From contig MNCI01009417.1 of assembly GCA_015680685.1 (NCBI GenBank), positions 69,356 to 133,355 of the forward strand: a DNA stretch of 64,000 nucleotides, in the 5' to 3' direction. The notes under the pieces were generated by a model. It did not search any database and was not told where the DNA came from. It saw nothing but the letters and a program-made list of their open reading frames with translations. The position numbers were made by a program, and so were the translations under genes. Positions 1 through 12,056 of this stretch are shown one piece after another. This DNA is from Gnetum montanum. Lineage: Eukaryota; Streptophyta; Gnetopsida; Gnetales; Gnetaceae. How positions within the stretch are numbered: the stretch's first letter is position 1; every line of letters starts with the position of its first letter.

Positions 1-9
1 TTCATCGAC

Positions 10-145
10 TTCCAGAAAATTCTCAACATCAGCAATCCAGAAAATTCTCAGCATCAACAATCCAGAAAATTCTCAGCATTAGCAATCCAAAAAATTCTCA
101 ACATCAACAATCCAAAAAATTCTCAACATCAGCAACTTCCAAAAA
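10..145. repeat. 25-bp minisatellite in the LTR
   Basis: About five imperfect tandem copies of a unit built on CAATCCAGAAAATTCTCAGC, differing by single substitutions. The equivalent stretch of the 3' LTR (about 18230-18320) has no such array, so the expansion is private to this LTR. Confidence 0.7.
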
Positions 146-485
146 ATTCCAGAAAATTTTAGAAAAAACTCAAGGACAAAGAAGTTTCAAGCAGGACAGA
201 TCGAATTTCCCTTGTACATTTCATTGTAAATTTTTATTTGTGGAATAGTTAGGCCCTCATGGTCTAAATTAAATGTACTTTCATGGGCTTGAATAACCCA
301 TAAATTGTAAAATGCGATGCACCTAGTCAAGAACGTAGCTTGCCGACACACATCCAACTTTCGCCAGCACGCATCCAAACCGAACACAACTGTCCATTGG
401 ATACATGTCACTAGATCCGCTTTCCTTTCATCTCCTAGCCATTGATTCCATTCTGGAAATTCTGTGCTAGAACCTAGCCCAACCC

Positions 486-493
486 TATAAATT
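486..493 (+). promoter_or_regulatory. TATA box of LTR copy 1
   Basis: TATAAATT lies after CCC in the first LTR copy. The equivalent in the other copies is TATAAATA at 1215-1222 and 18603-18610. Position and context match a Pol II promoter at the U3/R border. Confidence 0.6.
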
Positions 494-1214
494 CCCTATC
501 AATTCACATGAATCGAGGGAGGCAAAAAAATTGGAGATATTGGAAATTCTAAGAAAGTGTAGAACCTGCAATCCTTGGGCGCTTGGCACATCTAACTGTT
601 GGCATCTAAACATTTCTCACATTCATCACATCACTTTAGACATCATCCCGGGGCTTAGTGCTTGACTTGTCATCCACACGTGCAGCTACACTTTGACCGG
701 TGCATACATTTTTATTAAACAATACAATACAGTTCATTGCCTCCCATTTACATTGTTTAGTTCTATTTATGCTTTGTTTACAATATAGCCTTGTTTACAC
801 TTTATTTATAATTCAGTATGCTCTATTTACATTTTGTGTCATTGTTTGCATTCTGTTTACACCATTTACGATAACCCAGCGCTAGTCGTAGCTTACGCTC
901 AGGGAAGTCCTTGGTTGATTTACGTGCAAACCATCCAAGGAACTTTGCCTTCGTTTACTTTTCCAGCTTGCCCTCAGGCGAAGGCAGGGTCAGCTGTGTC
1001 TGCCTGACAATCTTTCGATGTTTGTTTACTTTTTAGCCTTACACCAACGATTTAGGTCAGTACACGATGCACCTGGTCTAAAACGTAGCTTACCCACACA
1101 TGTCCAACTCACATACAGCTATCTATTGGACACGTGTCGCTTGATCCGCCTCTCATCTCACCTCCTAGCCATTGATTCCATTCTTGAATTCTACACCGGA
1201 CCCTGGCCCAGCCC

Positions 1215-1222
1215 TATAAATA
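1215..1222 (+). promoter_or_regulatory. TATA box of LTR copy 2
   Basis: TATAAATA is followed about 30 bases later by GGGTTGGCAATTT, a block that recurs at the same place in the LTRs of C and B. It probably marks the transcription start (start of R). Confidence 0.65.
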
Positions 1223-1774
1223 CCTTGTCAATTTACATAAATGGGGTTGGCAATTTTTGAGTTAAACAGCTTAGGAAACTCAGACCAGTGATCCTTGGGC
1301 ACTCAGCACACTCTGACTCATAGCATCCAAGCACTTCTAAAACACATCACATCAAAACACCCTGGGGCTTGGCCCTTGACCTACCATCCACACGTGCAGC
1401 TACGCTTTAACCGATGCACATCTTTTCTAAGCAATACAATACAGTTCATTTTGCCAGCCATTTTTTCTGTTTACTCTATTTTACATTCAGTTTACATTTT
1501 GTTTACAATACTAGTTATGTATGTGTTTCTGTTTACATTTTGTGCGCACTATTTACATTTTAAAACATCAGTTATGATAACCCCAACACAAGCCATAGTT
1601 TACGCTTGGGGAAGTCCTTAGTTGATTTGCGTGCAGACCATCCAAGGTACTCTACTATCGTTTACTTTTCCAGCTTGCCCTCAGGCGAAGGTAGGGTTAG
1701 CTATGTCTACTAATGATCTTTCAGTGTTTGTTTTCCTTCCAGCCTTACACTGACAATTTAGGTTAGTATAATAA

Positions 1775-1794
1775 TTAGCACTAGAAGGAAGGCC
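1775..1794 (+). other. Primer-binding site of element A (degenerate)
   Basis: TTAGCACTAGAAGGAAGGCC lies just after the LTR. The intact form in element D is TGGTGCTAGAAGGAGGGCC (complement of 60241-60260). From memory it best matches the 3' end of plant tRNA-Asn(GUU). Here the leading TGG has decayed to TTA. Confidence 0.7.
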
Positions 1795-1952
1795 ACTTGT
1801 CTATTGTCTGTTAAAACGTTGATCACGCTACCTATCCAAACACTGCATAGACAAAATGCTGAAACTAAAGCCCAGATTGTCTAATTAGCTTACATACGGT
1901 GGCTTGACTTACTAATCCTATCCATCCATCTTGATACCTCACACTGTAGTTT

Positions 1953-2113
1953 GATGATAGTTCACGCTATTGGTCACATTGGTCACACTGTTGGTCACGC
2001 TAGTCATGCTGCAGTTTGATCACAGGTCACGCTGTTGGTCACATTGGTCACGTTGTTGGTCACGCTGGTCATGCTGCAGTTTGATCACGTTGTTGGTCAT
2101 GCTAATCATGCAG
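1953..2113 (+). repeat. GGTCACGCT repeats in the leader of A
   Basis: Between PBS and gag the leader consists of repeated GGTCAC(G/A)(C/T)T words in a higher-order unit of about 64 bp, present about two and a half times. The other elements have different leader arrays that share the ACGCT core. Confidence 0.75.
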
Positions 2114-2161
2114 TAGTTGCTCATATTCAACATTTTCTAGCCCAGTTTACTCATGTTTATT

Positions 2162-5100
2162 ATGGAATCCTCACAAATTAACCCGGTAACATTGCCGAGC
2201 TCTGACTTTGGAACTGAAACCTCGAACCCTGTGACTGCTACCGAATCCATAACTATCATCAAACAGATAAACTCCCAAGGCCCTACATGCTAGTCACTTA
2301 GGCTATAGGGCAGAGACCCTACCTATGCGACTCTTACACCCGAATAGTATAACTTCATCTATGTCAAGATCCTAGCCAACTTACCCATCAATCGTGTAGA
2401 GAGAGAAGCAAAGAGAGACTATGAACTTATCCACAAAGGAGGTCATGAATTCATCCCCTCAGCATTTGACATAATCCCGCTCTCTAAACACCATCATAAA
2501 CTCATATCCCAACTTCTCATGGAAATAAGCCAAGCCTTACAGACACCTCCAATAGAGCCTCAAGGTGGAGATGAGGAGGACGACTTTGTAGACCAATCTG
2601 AACATGGGGATTCAAACCATATCATTAGTCCCCATGCCCATAAAAATCCATTATTTCAACCTTTCCTGGAAGAGACTATGTTTCCACCACCAACTTCTCT
2701 ACAAGAAGACTCACATTCATATCTTCTCCAAGTCCAACGTTCAATCCAACACGTCCACTTCCATCATACCTCTGCAAATACAATCCCAACAGCCTCCTCC
2801 CTAAACTAATGCAGGATCTACCTCTTGACCTCAAGTGATTGGAATGCCTTTGGTCATACCAACTTCCACATCCACCCATTACCTATCTCAAGTGCAAATC
2901 CAGCAAGCACCGTCGGTCACTTCACAACCTGTGACTGGGCAGTGGGTCCCACCAGTTGTTCAGCAAAACATGTCTACTCATTACAGCATACCACACTCCA
3001 TTGTCTTAGCCCCGAATGTCATCCCACTACAACAAACAATAGTCCAATAACCTCTCTTTCCACAAACGATGCCACAATCGAGTCATTGTCAATTACCATC
3101 AACTCAAACTGCTGGTCTACCCATAGCTCAAGAGTGGATAGATATGAAGAAAATGATGCACTCATTAGCAGAAGAATTAAAACATCTTAAAATGGTGAAC
3201 ACCGAGAAAGTCAAGGTATTGGACTTCTATCAAGATGATCCAATCGATCCCTCAGTTCCACCACTAACCTTGCCAAAGGAATTTTCGTTACCTTAGTTGA
3301 CTAAGTACAATGGAGAGGGAGACCCAAACCCTCATCTAGTAACATTCCAAATAGAATGTCGATTGCTTTGGGCATGGCCTCATGTAATTCTACGTGTGTT
3401 TGTTATGTCTTTAACTGGGAAAGCCCTAGACTAGTATCAAGCTTTATCCCATAGCTCCATATCTTTTCTAGAAGACTTGTTGCATCAGTTTGTCACCCGT
3501 TTCAAATATAATCTGAAACCTGAAGCCACATTGGATAGCCTGATTCAAATTAAACAAGCACCATTAGAGCCATGCATAGAAATTTATCCAAAGGTGGAGT
3601 GTAGCCCTGAATGAACATCACAAGCCTATTCCTGAAACATATCTGCTTACCATCCTTAAGGCAACCATGAATGAATTTATTAAATCAAAACTTTACTATT
3701 TAAAACCTTGTACCTTGAGCCAAGCATTTGTACAAATTAAAGACATAGAGGATGCTACAAAAACAAGTAATGACCCAACCTACTCGACCTTTAGAAGCCA
3801 ACATACAAGGAAAGATAAATCCAAAATGATGATAGCAGTAGTGGCCAAGACAACCCGACCTAGCCATCCAGGATAGAAAGGAAAACAACATGCTATCCCA
3901 AATGGCTATGAAAGAAATACACCTATGCTTACACCTGAAACTTCCTCATATAGGAACACCAACATGGGTCACACCCGTACATTCGAAAGAAAAGACCCCG
4001 CTCAATGCACATCCTTGCCCATGAAACCTTCACAATTGCTTGATCAACTTCTAAAGGCCATGCTAATTAAACATAAACAAATGTCTTTTGTAGCATCTCA
4101 AAAACATGATAGATTTTTTAAGCTAGCCAAAAACCCAGCCTTAGCAACAGTTAATGAACCGCCCATTCCAAGAGGTTTTAGGTTGGATAGGTTTTGCGAG
4201 TATCATCAACGACCCATTCATGGAATTGATTACTGTTTCACCTTGAAACAGGATATACAACACATGATTGATAGGGGTGAAGTAGTATTCGATGAGGCAA
4301 ACCTAGTAACACCTCAAAACCAGCCCATGGGGATCTATAAGGATCCTCTCAATTCTAGTGAAGCACCATATGTGATTAATAATATCCATGTGGAGAATAA
4401 ACAAGATGTCCCGCAAAAACCTTTTTTGATTTGCAGACCTTCAAAAAACACACCTACCCCAACATCTCCTCAAACCCCTTTCACCGTACACGCATCTCAC
4501 ACACCACAAAAACCATTCATTATCCGTGTACCTCCTTCCGTTGCCATGATGACCACACCATCTAAAAATCGACCCATCCCCTTTGTGATCTGGGTGCCAA
4601 AGCACTTTGACGCACAACCCACCTCAGTTCCTCCGCAATTTCTATGAGAACATCTTTCCAATAGGCTAACAAGAGAGCATTTAAAAAGAGAAAACTGTCA
4701 ACACAAATTAGGACAACCAAAGCCTACACCACTCAACGTTGTTCCTATGGGTCTATCTTTTAATGAGCCTAGTACGAGTCATCACAACAAGGATAATGTC
4801 ATGGGTTGTGTCCCGAACCCAGCAGCCTCAGTCACTAATGCAAAAATTCCTCCACGAGAAATATGAATGTTGGGTCAAATGGACCAAGTCTTCACTGATA
4901 AGGGTGTTCCAAATAATAAATACCTAGCAAGCATGTTAACTCAAGTCACACAAGCCTTAAAACAAAAGAATACTTCTTTAAGTTTGTATGACCTAGTAAT
5001 GACTTCATCAGTACATTAGGAAGCTCTTGTACGGATGCTAATCTTGATCCCTATTAATGAGGACCTTCCTGCAGATGAACCATCCATTTATGCAATATTA

Positions 5101-5870
5101 TCCCCATAACTTCAGGAATCAAAGACCACATCCCTAGAGTTTCGTGCTAAGGACATTAAGCTAGATGAGAAACTGGAGAAGTTACCATAGCCCCTATGTT
5201 TATAACGATATAGGTTAATCATTTCAAGATATGTAGGATGCATGTTGATGATGGTGCACGCACAAATGTAATACCTTTTCCTATCATCAAAAAACTAGGA
5301 TTTACTAAACAAATACAACCCATGAAAACTTCTTTCCTAAAATCCTTCAATGGTTCCCGTGTTGGGGTAAAAGGTATGGTTACCTTAGATTTCATAGCTG
5401 GGGACCAATTTCCCACATCAGCTAAATTCATAGTGGTTGAAAAAATGCCAGGGTTCAATTTGATCCGAGGACGTCCCTAGCTAGCCCAACTTAAAGCTGT
5501 ATCCTCACGAATCCATCAGGAGATCCACCTACCTTACGAGGATGGTAAAATCATCATACATTGGGATACAATGGTATCAATCACATCTTCACACTCTGAG
5601 GTAGGTCAGGAGTCAGAAATCAAGTTCATTGAACCTAAGCAAGAAACTGTGAACATATGTCAAGACATAAACCCAACGTTAACTCATAATCCTACTAGGA
5701 CTGAAGAAACACAGGAAGATGCAAATATAGGAGCCATTCCTACTAATGTCTCCTGGTCGGAACTACCCATTGACATCACCGATGAAGGGGAGGGTGAGTA
5801 TAAAATCATACCCACATGCCCAACCCCACATGTTAAGCTACAAAAGACCAAGAGGCAACTCAACAACTAG
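2162..5870 (+). pseudogene. gag-PR: Degenerate gag-protease polyprotein of element A
   Basis: Gag forms the virion core; protease cleaves the polyprotein. The start ATG at 2162 is placed by comparison with C (27291) and D (59682). Readable blocks are an N-terminal part with GGHEFIP near 2445, the capsid part from 3069 with LDFYQDDPIDPSVPPLTLP and FVTRFKYNLKPEATLDSLIQ, and a finger CEYHQRPIHGIDYC near 4196 of the form C-x2-H-x4-H-x4-C. Then come repeated PFIIRVPPSV-like segments, and protease with HVDDGARTNV near 5240 and GFNLIRGRPW near 5455. The protease triad is Asp-Asp-Gly rather than the usual Asp-Thr/Ser-Gly. Several in-frame stops (e.g. 2289, 3296, 3432) and frameshifts near 2800, 3300, 3590 and 4650 break the frame. 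Inactive copy. Confidence 0.85.
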
Positions 5871-5875
5871 AATGA

Positions 5876-5992
5876 AATTACCACATGTCCGAAATGACGT
5901 TAAACTACCACATGTCTGAAATGATGTTAAACTACCACATGTCCAAAATGACATTAAACTACGACATATCCATAATGATGTTAAACTAGTCA
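5876..5992 (+). repeat. Boundary repeat block A1 (27-bp units)
   Basis: Four imperfect copies of a 27-bp unit based on GTCCGAAATGACGTTAAACT lie directly after the protease stop. Related single copies follow to about 6160 (AATGGCTTTAAACT). The same skeleton returns before RT (11893-11960) and in the 3' UTR (15530-16175). Confidence 0.85.
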
Positions 5993-6804
5993 TGGCTAGA
6001 AATGGTTTGTTCCTTTTAAAAGTTTCCTAAAACCGTTATTGCTTTTGGCCCACTATGGTATAAAACTAGTAACCTTTCTTTCCTTAGCAACAAATGCAAA
6101 TAGACCAATATGACTTTAAACTGATCTGAACAGCCCGAAATGGCTTTAAACTAGGATTCAATACATCGCAAAGCTTACAAACATTCACCACATTATGTCA
6201 AATTTTAGTTTAAATGATACAAGTTGCAGTCTCGATTTATGCCTTATCATTGCTTTCTTCTTTTGTAAGAATTGATTTATGTTTTGTTTCCACCATCTTA
6301 CATTTAGTTACACGCATATGTTCATGATAATATTGGAAAAAAGCAAATAAAAAGAGAAAACACAAAATAAAAAAATGATATGTCAACATGGTGGTAAAAT
6401 TTCAACATATTAAGTTATAATTAGGTCCACATTATTACACTTGTCAACCGCAAAATCCATCAAACATTCAAAAATCAAAAAACATTTAATAGCCAAAGTC
6501 TAATTAACAGTAAGCTCATGCAAGAGGCTGATCCCAAAGGTCTTCTTCATCATCCAGTCTCGCTCCACTAGGACCAACTCCATCATTAAAATGTCCCTAT
6601 AGCAGAAAAAAGAAAGAAAAACAAACAAGGTAAGAGTAATAAAGCAAATCATAAAAAAAAAATTAGGAAAATAGTAACACTCACAAGTGAGAAAGGCCCT
6701 AAGTTAGTCTCCAAACGCCGTAGAATCTCCGCCTCGGGCACATTTTCCCAATCCTCCTCCAAGCCAAGATCAATGCCAACTAAGGTTTTACCCTTGTCCA
6801 CTGA

Positions 6805-6837
6805 NNNNNNNNNNNNNNNNNNNNNNNNNNNNNNNNN
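6805..6837. other. Assembly gap (N)
   Basis: 33 Ns inside exon 7 of the antisense gene of A. The exon reads on either side in register with D. Confidence 1.
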
Positions 6838-7845
6838 CAAAGGACTTACAGTCGTGACATTTTCTATTCAGAAAATCCATCTGTGCCCTTTGCTCAGCCA
6901 AATCCCCTGTAGCTTGCACCTTGCTATTCAAAATTGTCCAGTAGCATGCATAGGTGATTTCAGATGTGCGACAAGTGCTCTCACCAAATAGTCTAGCAGC
7001 AGCAAGATCATAACAGGACTGGAGATCCCCATTCCTCTCTCTCTCTCCTTTGCTAGTGCTTCTTTCAATGAATGTACCTCATCCCATAAATACTCAACTA
7101 AACACCTACAAGTCCAAAGTGACTTAGTGTTCTATACGACGCAACCAGAAACTGCATCGTACACATTCCTTGGGACTTTCTCAACATTCCCTGGCAGTTC
7201 GGGAAGAGCATCAACGTGAGTAGCTTTAGATGGATCCCACTGAAGCTTGGTGCCTGCAAGTGTAAGCACCACGTACATGAATCACCTATAATCAACAATG
7301 AACCCAGACACTAAGCATAATGCATGACATACACATACCTAATTCTAGATGAGCTTCTTGTAGGCGAGCGACCACATCATCAATAATCCCTTTAACAAAG
7401 TCTATCTTACTAGGCATCTCAGGGCATGGTTTTAGACAATCGGTTGGTGTAGGACAAGCAGGGGAGGCCACTTCAATTGGAACTTGTGTTCCTGACACCT
7501 CTGCCCGAGATGCATGTGCCTCAAGAGTCTCAGCATCTACCTCTGATGCCAAAAAAAATCAAGATAATTAAGAACAATGCATGAAAATTAAAAGATACAA
7601 AGATATTGATTGCGCTAAAAGGAACATATTGAAAAGCCCTTTGCCATTTAGCTAGGGCAGATCGCCAAGCTGCAAAGATCCATTGAAGAATCCATCAAGG
7701 ACATCTCTTTCGTCACACAAATGAACACCTTTCCTCACATCTTCCTCTTTCGAGGTAGGGGGTTCTTCAATCATTTCTTCTCTTTCCTTCACTTCTTCTT
7801 CCGGACCTGTGACAGTCACTTCAGGATTAGCCATCGTGGCCAAAG

Positions 7846-7863
7846 TCTCTCTCTCTCTCTCTC
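7846..7863. repeat. (CT)n microsatellite
   Basis: Simple CT run near the 5' edge of exon 5 of the antisense gene of A. It obscures the acceptor site of that exon. Confidence 0.85.
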
Positions 7864-10469
7864 AGGACTTTCCTTTGACAATTCCAAAATCTTAAAGTTA
7901 GTATCACATAATATATATAATGCATAAGCCAAAATAGCAAATAGAACATAATAATAAATAATTTATAATAGTAAAATAAAATACTCACTCTCCACTGGCA
8001 ATACAAAACGGATCTTCTTTACTCTTGGTGGTATCACATCTGGGGCAGGCTTCCTTAGATATTCTTTCCTCTTCACCTTCATCTTGGACTTTCCAATGGT
8101 CTTGCCAATAAAATGTTCAGCCCTTTTCATAGATGTGCACAGCCTAGGTGGTTCCAATCCTAGGCTATCATGGAAATGATGAGAATGACTAGCCACACCT
8201 CCAGTGGTAACTGATGCGGATTCCTCAATTTCTTCCGGTGGATCCTAGGATTTGGTGATGCTAAATAGGTGGTGAATCCATGGATGGGACAATTGTGAAT
8301 GATCCCTCAAAACATAGCGGGTATCATCGTAAACCACTAAGAAATTAGTGAACCTACGTAAGTACCCCGCAAATAAGGCAAGGTGAAATGGGATTTAGCA
8401 TGGGTGTTTAAATGTAACCTGATGATCTCCCCACAAAAATAAAATACAAGGAACTATGCCAAATTGTAGCATCAGCCTATATGTAAGACTGCATGTATGA
8501 CACGTGCAAACTTGAGCCCAAGATTTCTCCCTTGAGAAAGAGATTTAGGGAATGCCCTTGCTCGGAAGAGAGGATATAGAAAGTTTACCTCCACTGATTG
8601 GGTGTCGTCTTACATGGCAAAACCTTTGTGACCCCAAGATACACCTAACCATTCCTCTAGCTCTTTTATAACCTGGTCCTCCTTGGTTGCTTTATCTATG
8701 GCCATCGTGGCACCATCAATGGGCACACCAAAAAGGTCAAAAATGAATTCAATGGTCAAGTGGAAAGATACCTTGACCCCTTGGACTTGCGTGCTAAAAT
8801 AGGAAGCATCATCATTGAAAGAATCAATAATGATGACCATCTTAGTAGCCGAAATGCTAGGAGTCAAAGCTAAAAAAAAGTCCATCAGACCCGCCTGGGT
8901 AAGGCAACTAATGGTCAACTCAGAAGCTCCCCTTCACAACCACTTTTGTGATTGCTCCACCTCCCCAAATTTCATAAAAAGGATGGCCTTAGTGCACCCC
9001 ATTATAACAGTGACTTCTTCGAGAGGGATGGCTGATGTAAAGAGAAAACATAGAGCAAAAAGTTAAAAACATGGTACATGATAATGTAGCCAAAAAAGAA
9101 GGGAAATGGAGTCTAGGGTATGGCCATTTACCATCAGTAAGTGGCATAGGCGAGGTAGGTGCAAGCTCGATTATTTGAGAGAAGATCGGCCCATTGGAAG
9201 ACCATTCCTCATGTAACCAACCTTGAGCTTGGCAAAGCTCAAAGGCTCTTGAAAATTTCCTAGGGTAGTCAATGAGGGTCAGCTTTATCTGGTCCAATAC
9301 TGCAGCACGAAGAATGGGGCCTACTATAAACGTCTCTACCGCTGTGTGCATTAAGGCAAGCCCACCATCATCATCATGCATACCATGTTCATCAAAATGG
9401 GGCCTACATGAGAAAACAACATTTACATTTAGATGATGACATAAAATTTAAAATGGAATCACAAGTTAAAATAAAATACAAGGGAGCATACCTGTCCACT
9501 CTATATACTGTCCCAGGTGGGTTCTAGAATAGAGTGTGCACACAAAGAGCTTGGAAAAATGTGTTGCTACTATTGTAATGACTACATGTAGGTAGCTCCC
9601 ACACACGAGTCAAGGGACATGTAGATCTAGGACCTTTAGCAGGGCCTCCTGCAACCTTGAAAAGTCCCTCATCAATATTAGTAACAAAGGCAAGCATGCC
9701 TTGTATGGACCCAGGCAACGCTATCTCAATGATATCATGAGCCAATTGTTCACTCAAGTGAGACCATATAACCACATCAAAATATTGCAGGATGAAGGAA
9801 AAAAATGAACTGACACCGGGGTGAAACCATATCACATGGGGCTCGATGTGTAGGTCATAGGGGGATGTGTCTGGTCCAAAAGGGCCAAACCAAGCAAGTA
9901 CACCAATAAGCTCAACCACCATAAGAGAAGATTTGGGTCCCCTGCACATGGCCAAAACATTAGGTAAGTGAAAAATCTAAGTGCTAAAAATAGGGAAAAA
10001 CCACATAAACCAAAAAAATCACATAAACAAATACTTTTAATGCCTAGCTCCACCCCATGAGACAAGGACACTAACATCTATTTAGTGTATCTGACGCTTA
10101 CTGGGGTACATTGAAATCAATTTCACCATAAATCCATGTTTAAATCATCAATCTTAGAAAAATAATAAATAATGTAAATAATATAAATTTAGAAATTAGT
10201 GAACATCTTGGCAATTACTTTTATATTTTCAAGCAAAGAAAACTTGACACTCACACCACAACCTCCCAAAGACAACTCACACTGGAAGGTTATTCCAGCA
10301 AAGTCACGCAGTCCTCCCTCAACACTGATATTAGGTGCTTACAATCACTGCCCAGAACCTGGCAATCCTGTAGCTTCCAATGCAGAAACAAAAAAGAGAA
10401 TAGGCCTTCTCCAAAAAAGTCATGATGGGCCCTTCAACCAAGTCACAGTGGGCCTTTCCAAAAATACAA

Positions 10470-10750
10470 AGTTTGGCAGTCATGCTAAAATGTGCAATCA
10501 CGCTGCCTTTCCAAAAATTCAAAATTTTGCAGTCATGCTAAAGTGTGCAGTCATGCTACCCTTCCAAAATTCAAAATTTGGCAGTCATGCTATCCTTTGC
10601 AAAAATTCAAAATTTGGTAGTCATGCTGCCCTTCCAAAATTTAAAATTTGGTAGTCATGCTAAAATGTGTAGTCATGCTGCCCCTCCAAAATTCAAAAGT
10701 GTGCAGTCACGCTACCCCTTCGAAATTGAAAATTTTGTAGTCACGCTACC
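10470..10750 (+). repeat. CAGTCATGCT minisatellite in intron 1 of the antisense gene of A
   Basis: About seven to nine irregular units combining CAAAATTTGG with CAGTCATGCTACC or TAGTCATGCTGCC, unit length varying between about 18 and 40 bp. It lies inside intron 1 (9942-11215). D has an unrelated 40-bp array in the same intron, again with a CGCT-type core. Confidence 0.8.
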
Positions 10751-11892
10751 CTCCAAAGTTGAAAAATCTACAGCTCATGCTGCCAAAGAGGGAAAGATGC
10801 TCACGATGCTAAGAACATAGACAGAGAAACCCCAGGCTCACACTAACCTCCCCATAGTAGTCATGCTGTAGGAGGTCCTAAAACCAAAAAAAATAGAAGG
10901 GGAAGGCCCAAAACCCTATAGCCCACATCCATGTAGCCAAGAAGGTTGAAAACCCTATGGCCCAGGGATCCAAGAATAGAAGAAAATTGTAGCTCACGCT
11001 ACATGCGGCCAACCCCCAAAAAACCAAAAATTCATAGTTCACAATGCCCTACCTCCTTGGCCAAAAACCAAAAATTCACAGCTCACGTTGTCCCTGCCCT
11101 AAGCCCAAAAATGAAAATCCTAGAAATCTGAGAAAATTCCAAAATCATAGCCAAATTTCTACCCTAGGTAATGCTTTGCAAAATATCAGAGAAAAATTGG
11201 GAGAGAAGAATTTACATATCCAGGGCCTTCTTCCACGTCGGAATCCTAGCTTGGGGGAGATGTTGGAGGAGCTCTTCACTCTCCTCCATGAATTCTAGAG
11301 CTGCCTGCTTCTTTCCCTTACCCCCAGATGCCTCTCCTCTACCCTTTTCTTTCATGGTCACATTGATGCTAACCCTAATGCCTCGACTCATGCTGCACTC
11401 TGTTGGTAGGTCATGCTGATGTTCAAATTTCCTGCAACTCACGCTAACAGAAATGAGGCCTTCTACTTGAAAAACTCCCTCCCCCCCTTCAATATTTTCG
11501 ATTTAATTTAATTTGATTTATTACCTTTTATTTTATTTCTTTTTTTTCTTTTCTAATTTTACTTTACCGTAGTTACATGTTATTGTTTGTGTCATCTTTG
11601 TCTTGTGTTTGCCCAATTTTCCTTATTATTCTAGCCTCTGGAGATGAGGCCTAAAATTTCTTATGAAGAAGAGGAGGAAAGTGTAGAAAATCAACAATAA
11701 TAAATAAATAAACATATATAAACATTTGGAAACAACATAAAATTCATAAAACTTTAAAATCCCCATGACCTTATTGTTCACTCGAAAATCTAAAATTTAA
11801 AAATGTAGAATTTAAAAGTCAAAAATTTAAACTTTAAAAAAATTTAAGATTTAAAAATAGTGCATATACTCAATCCAAATGACAAGTCAACA

Positions 11893-11960
11893 TGTGGCCT
11901 AGTATGGCCCTAAATTGCCATGTGGCCCAGTATGGCCTCAAACTGCCATGACTACCACTG
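11893..11960 (+). repeat. Boundary repeat block A2
   Basis: Two to three copies of ATGTGGCCCAGTATGGCCTC followed by AAACTGCCATG. They lie between the start of the antisense gene and RT, in the same orientation and with the same skeleton as block A1. Confidence 0.7.
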
Positions 11961-12056
11961 CATCTCTGAATTTTTGTCAGTACATAGTTTGCTTGTATTT
12001 AGTAACTCCTTCGCTAAGAGGGTGTCTATTACTCCACTCCCATTTTAAATTGTCAG

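Larger units (their letters stand above)
1..1770 (+). repeat. 5' LTR of element A, with internal partial duplication
   Basis: This aligns with the 3' LTR at 17405-19022. Two successive copies of the promoter-to-end part are present: one from about 322 to 1065 and a second from 1066 to 1770, both opening with CGATGCACCT and closing with a TTAGGT(C/T)AGTA block. The 3' LTR shows this part only once before the gap. Either the LTR suffered a tandem duplication of about 0.7 kb, or two LTRs recombined. The last base is placed near 1770, just before the degenerate PBS; the usual terminal CA reads TA here. Confidence 0.8.
6516..11355 (-). pseudogene. Antisense multi-exon gene of element A (FCP1/NIF-like N-terminal domain)
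   Basis: Lies opposite to gag-pol, between protease and RT. Exons traced by alignment to D and by splice sites: 11355-11216, 9941-9492, 9403-9132 (272 bp, same length as in D), 9031-7989, about 7895-7626, 7542-7339, 7253-6685 (contains the N gap) and 6596-6516 (ends LWDQPLA, stop TGA). Exon 2 encodes SSLMVVELIGVLAWFG, then FFSFILQYFDVVIWSHL and SSNTFFQALCVHTLF. This is the order of a plant FCP1/NIF (HAD) phosphatase domain, but with VELIG where the DxD nucleophile motif should be. The later exons match no family I can name; exon 7 has a charged, possibly coiled-coil segment. Broken by stops (TAG in exon 2 near 9524, TGA in exon 4 after KWL) and frameshifts. Confidence 0.8.
5794..12056 (+). 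other. Candidate sense-strand intron joining protease to RT
   Basis: Ogre elements are known to splice out an intron between protease and RT. In A a strong donor GAGG/GTGAGT lies at 5790-5799, inside the protease C-terminal part. A conserved acceptor TTGTCAG/GAGCAAG with an upstream pyrimidine-rich tract lies at 12050-12063. Both are phase 1, so splicing would join GAG-G to GA-GCA in frame and remove the protease stop. D has the same acceptor (GGTAG/GAGCAAG at 49735-49723), but at the donor position it reads GATGCTGAAT without GT. The interval contains the whole antisense gene. Inference; needs transcript evidence. Confidence 0.5.

Noticed and set aside
2162-5870. Plant pararetrovirus (caulimovirus-like) origin
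   Set aside because: LTRs, PBS, polypurine tract, integrase and 5-bp target duplications identify LTR retrotransposons; no movement-protein-like frame was seen.
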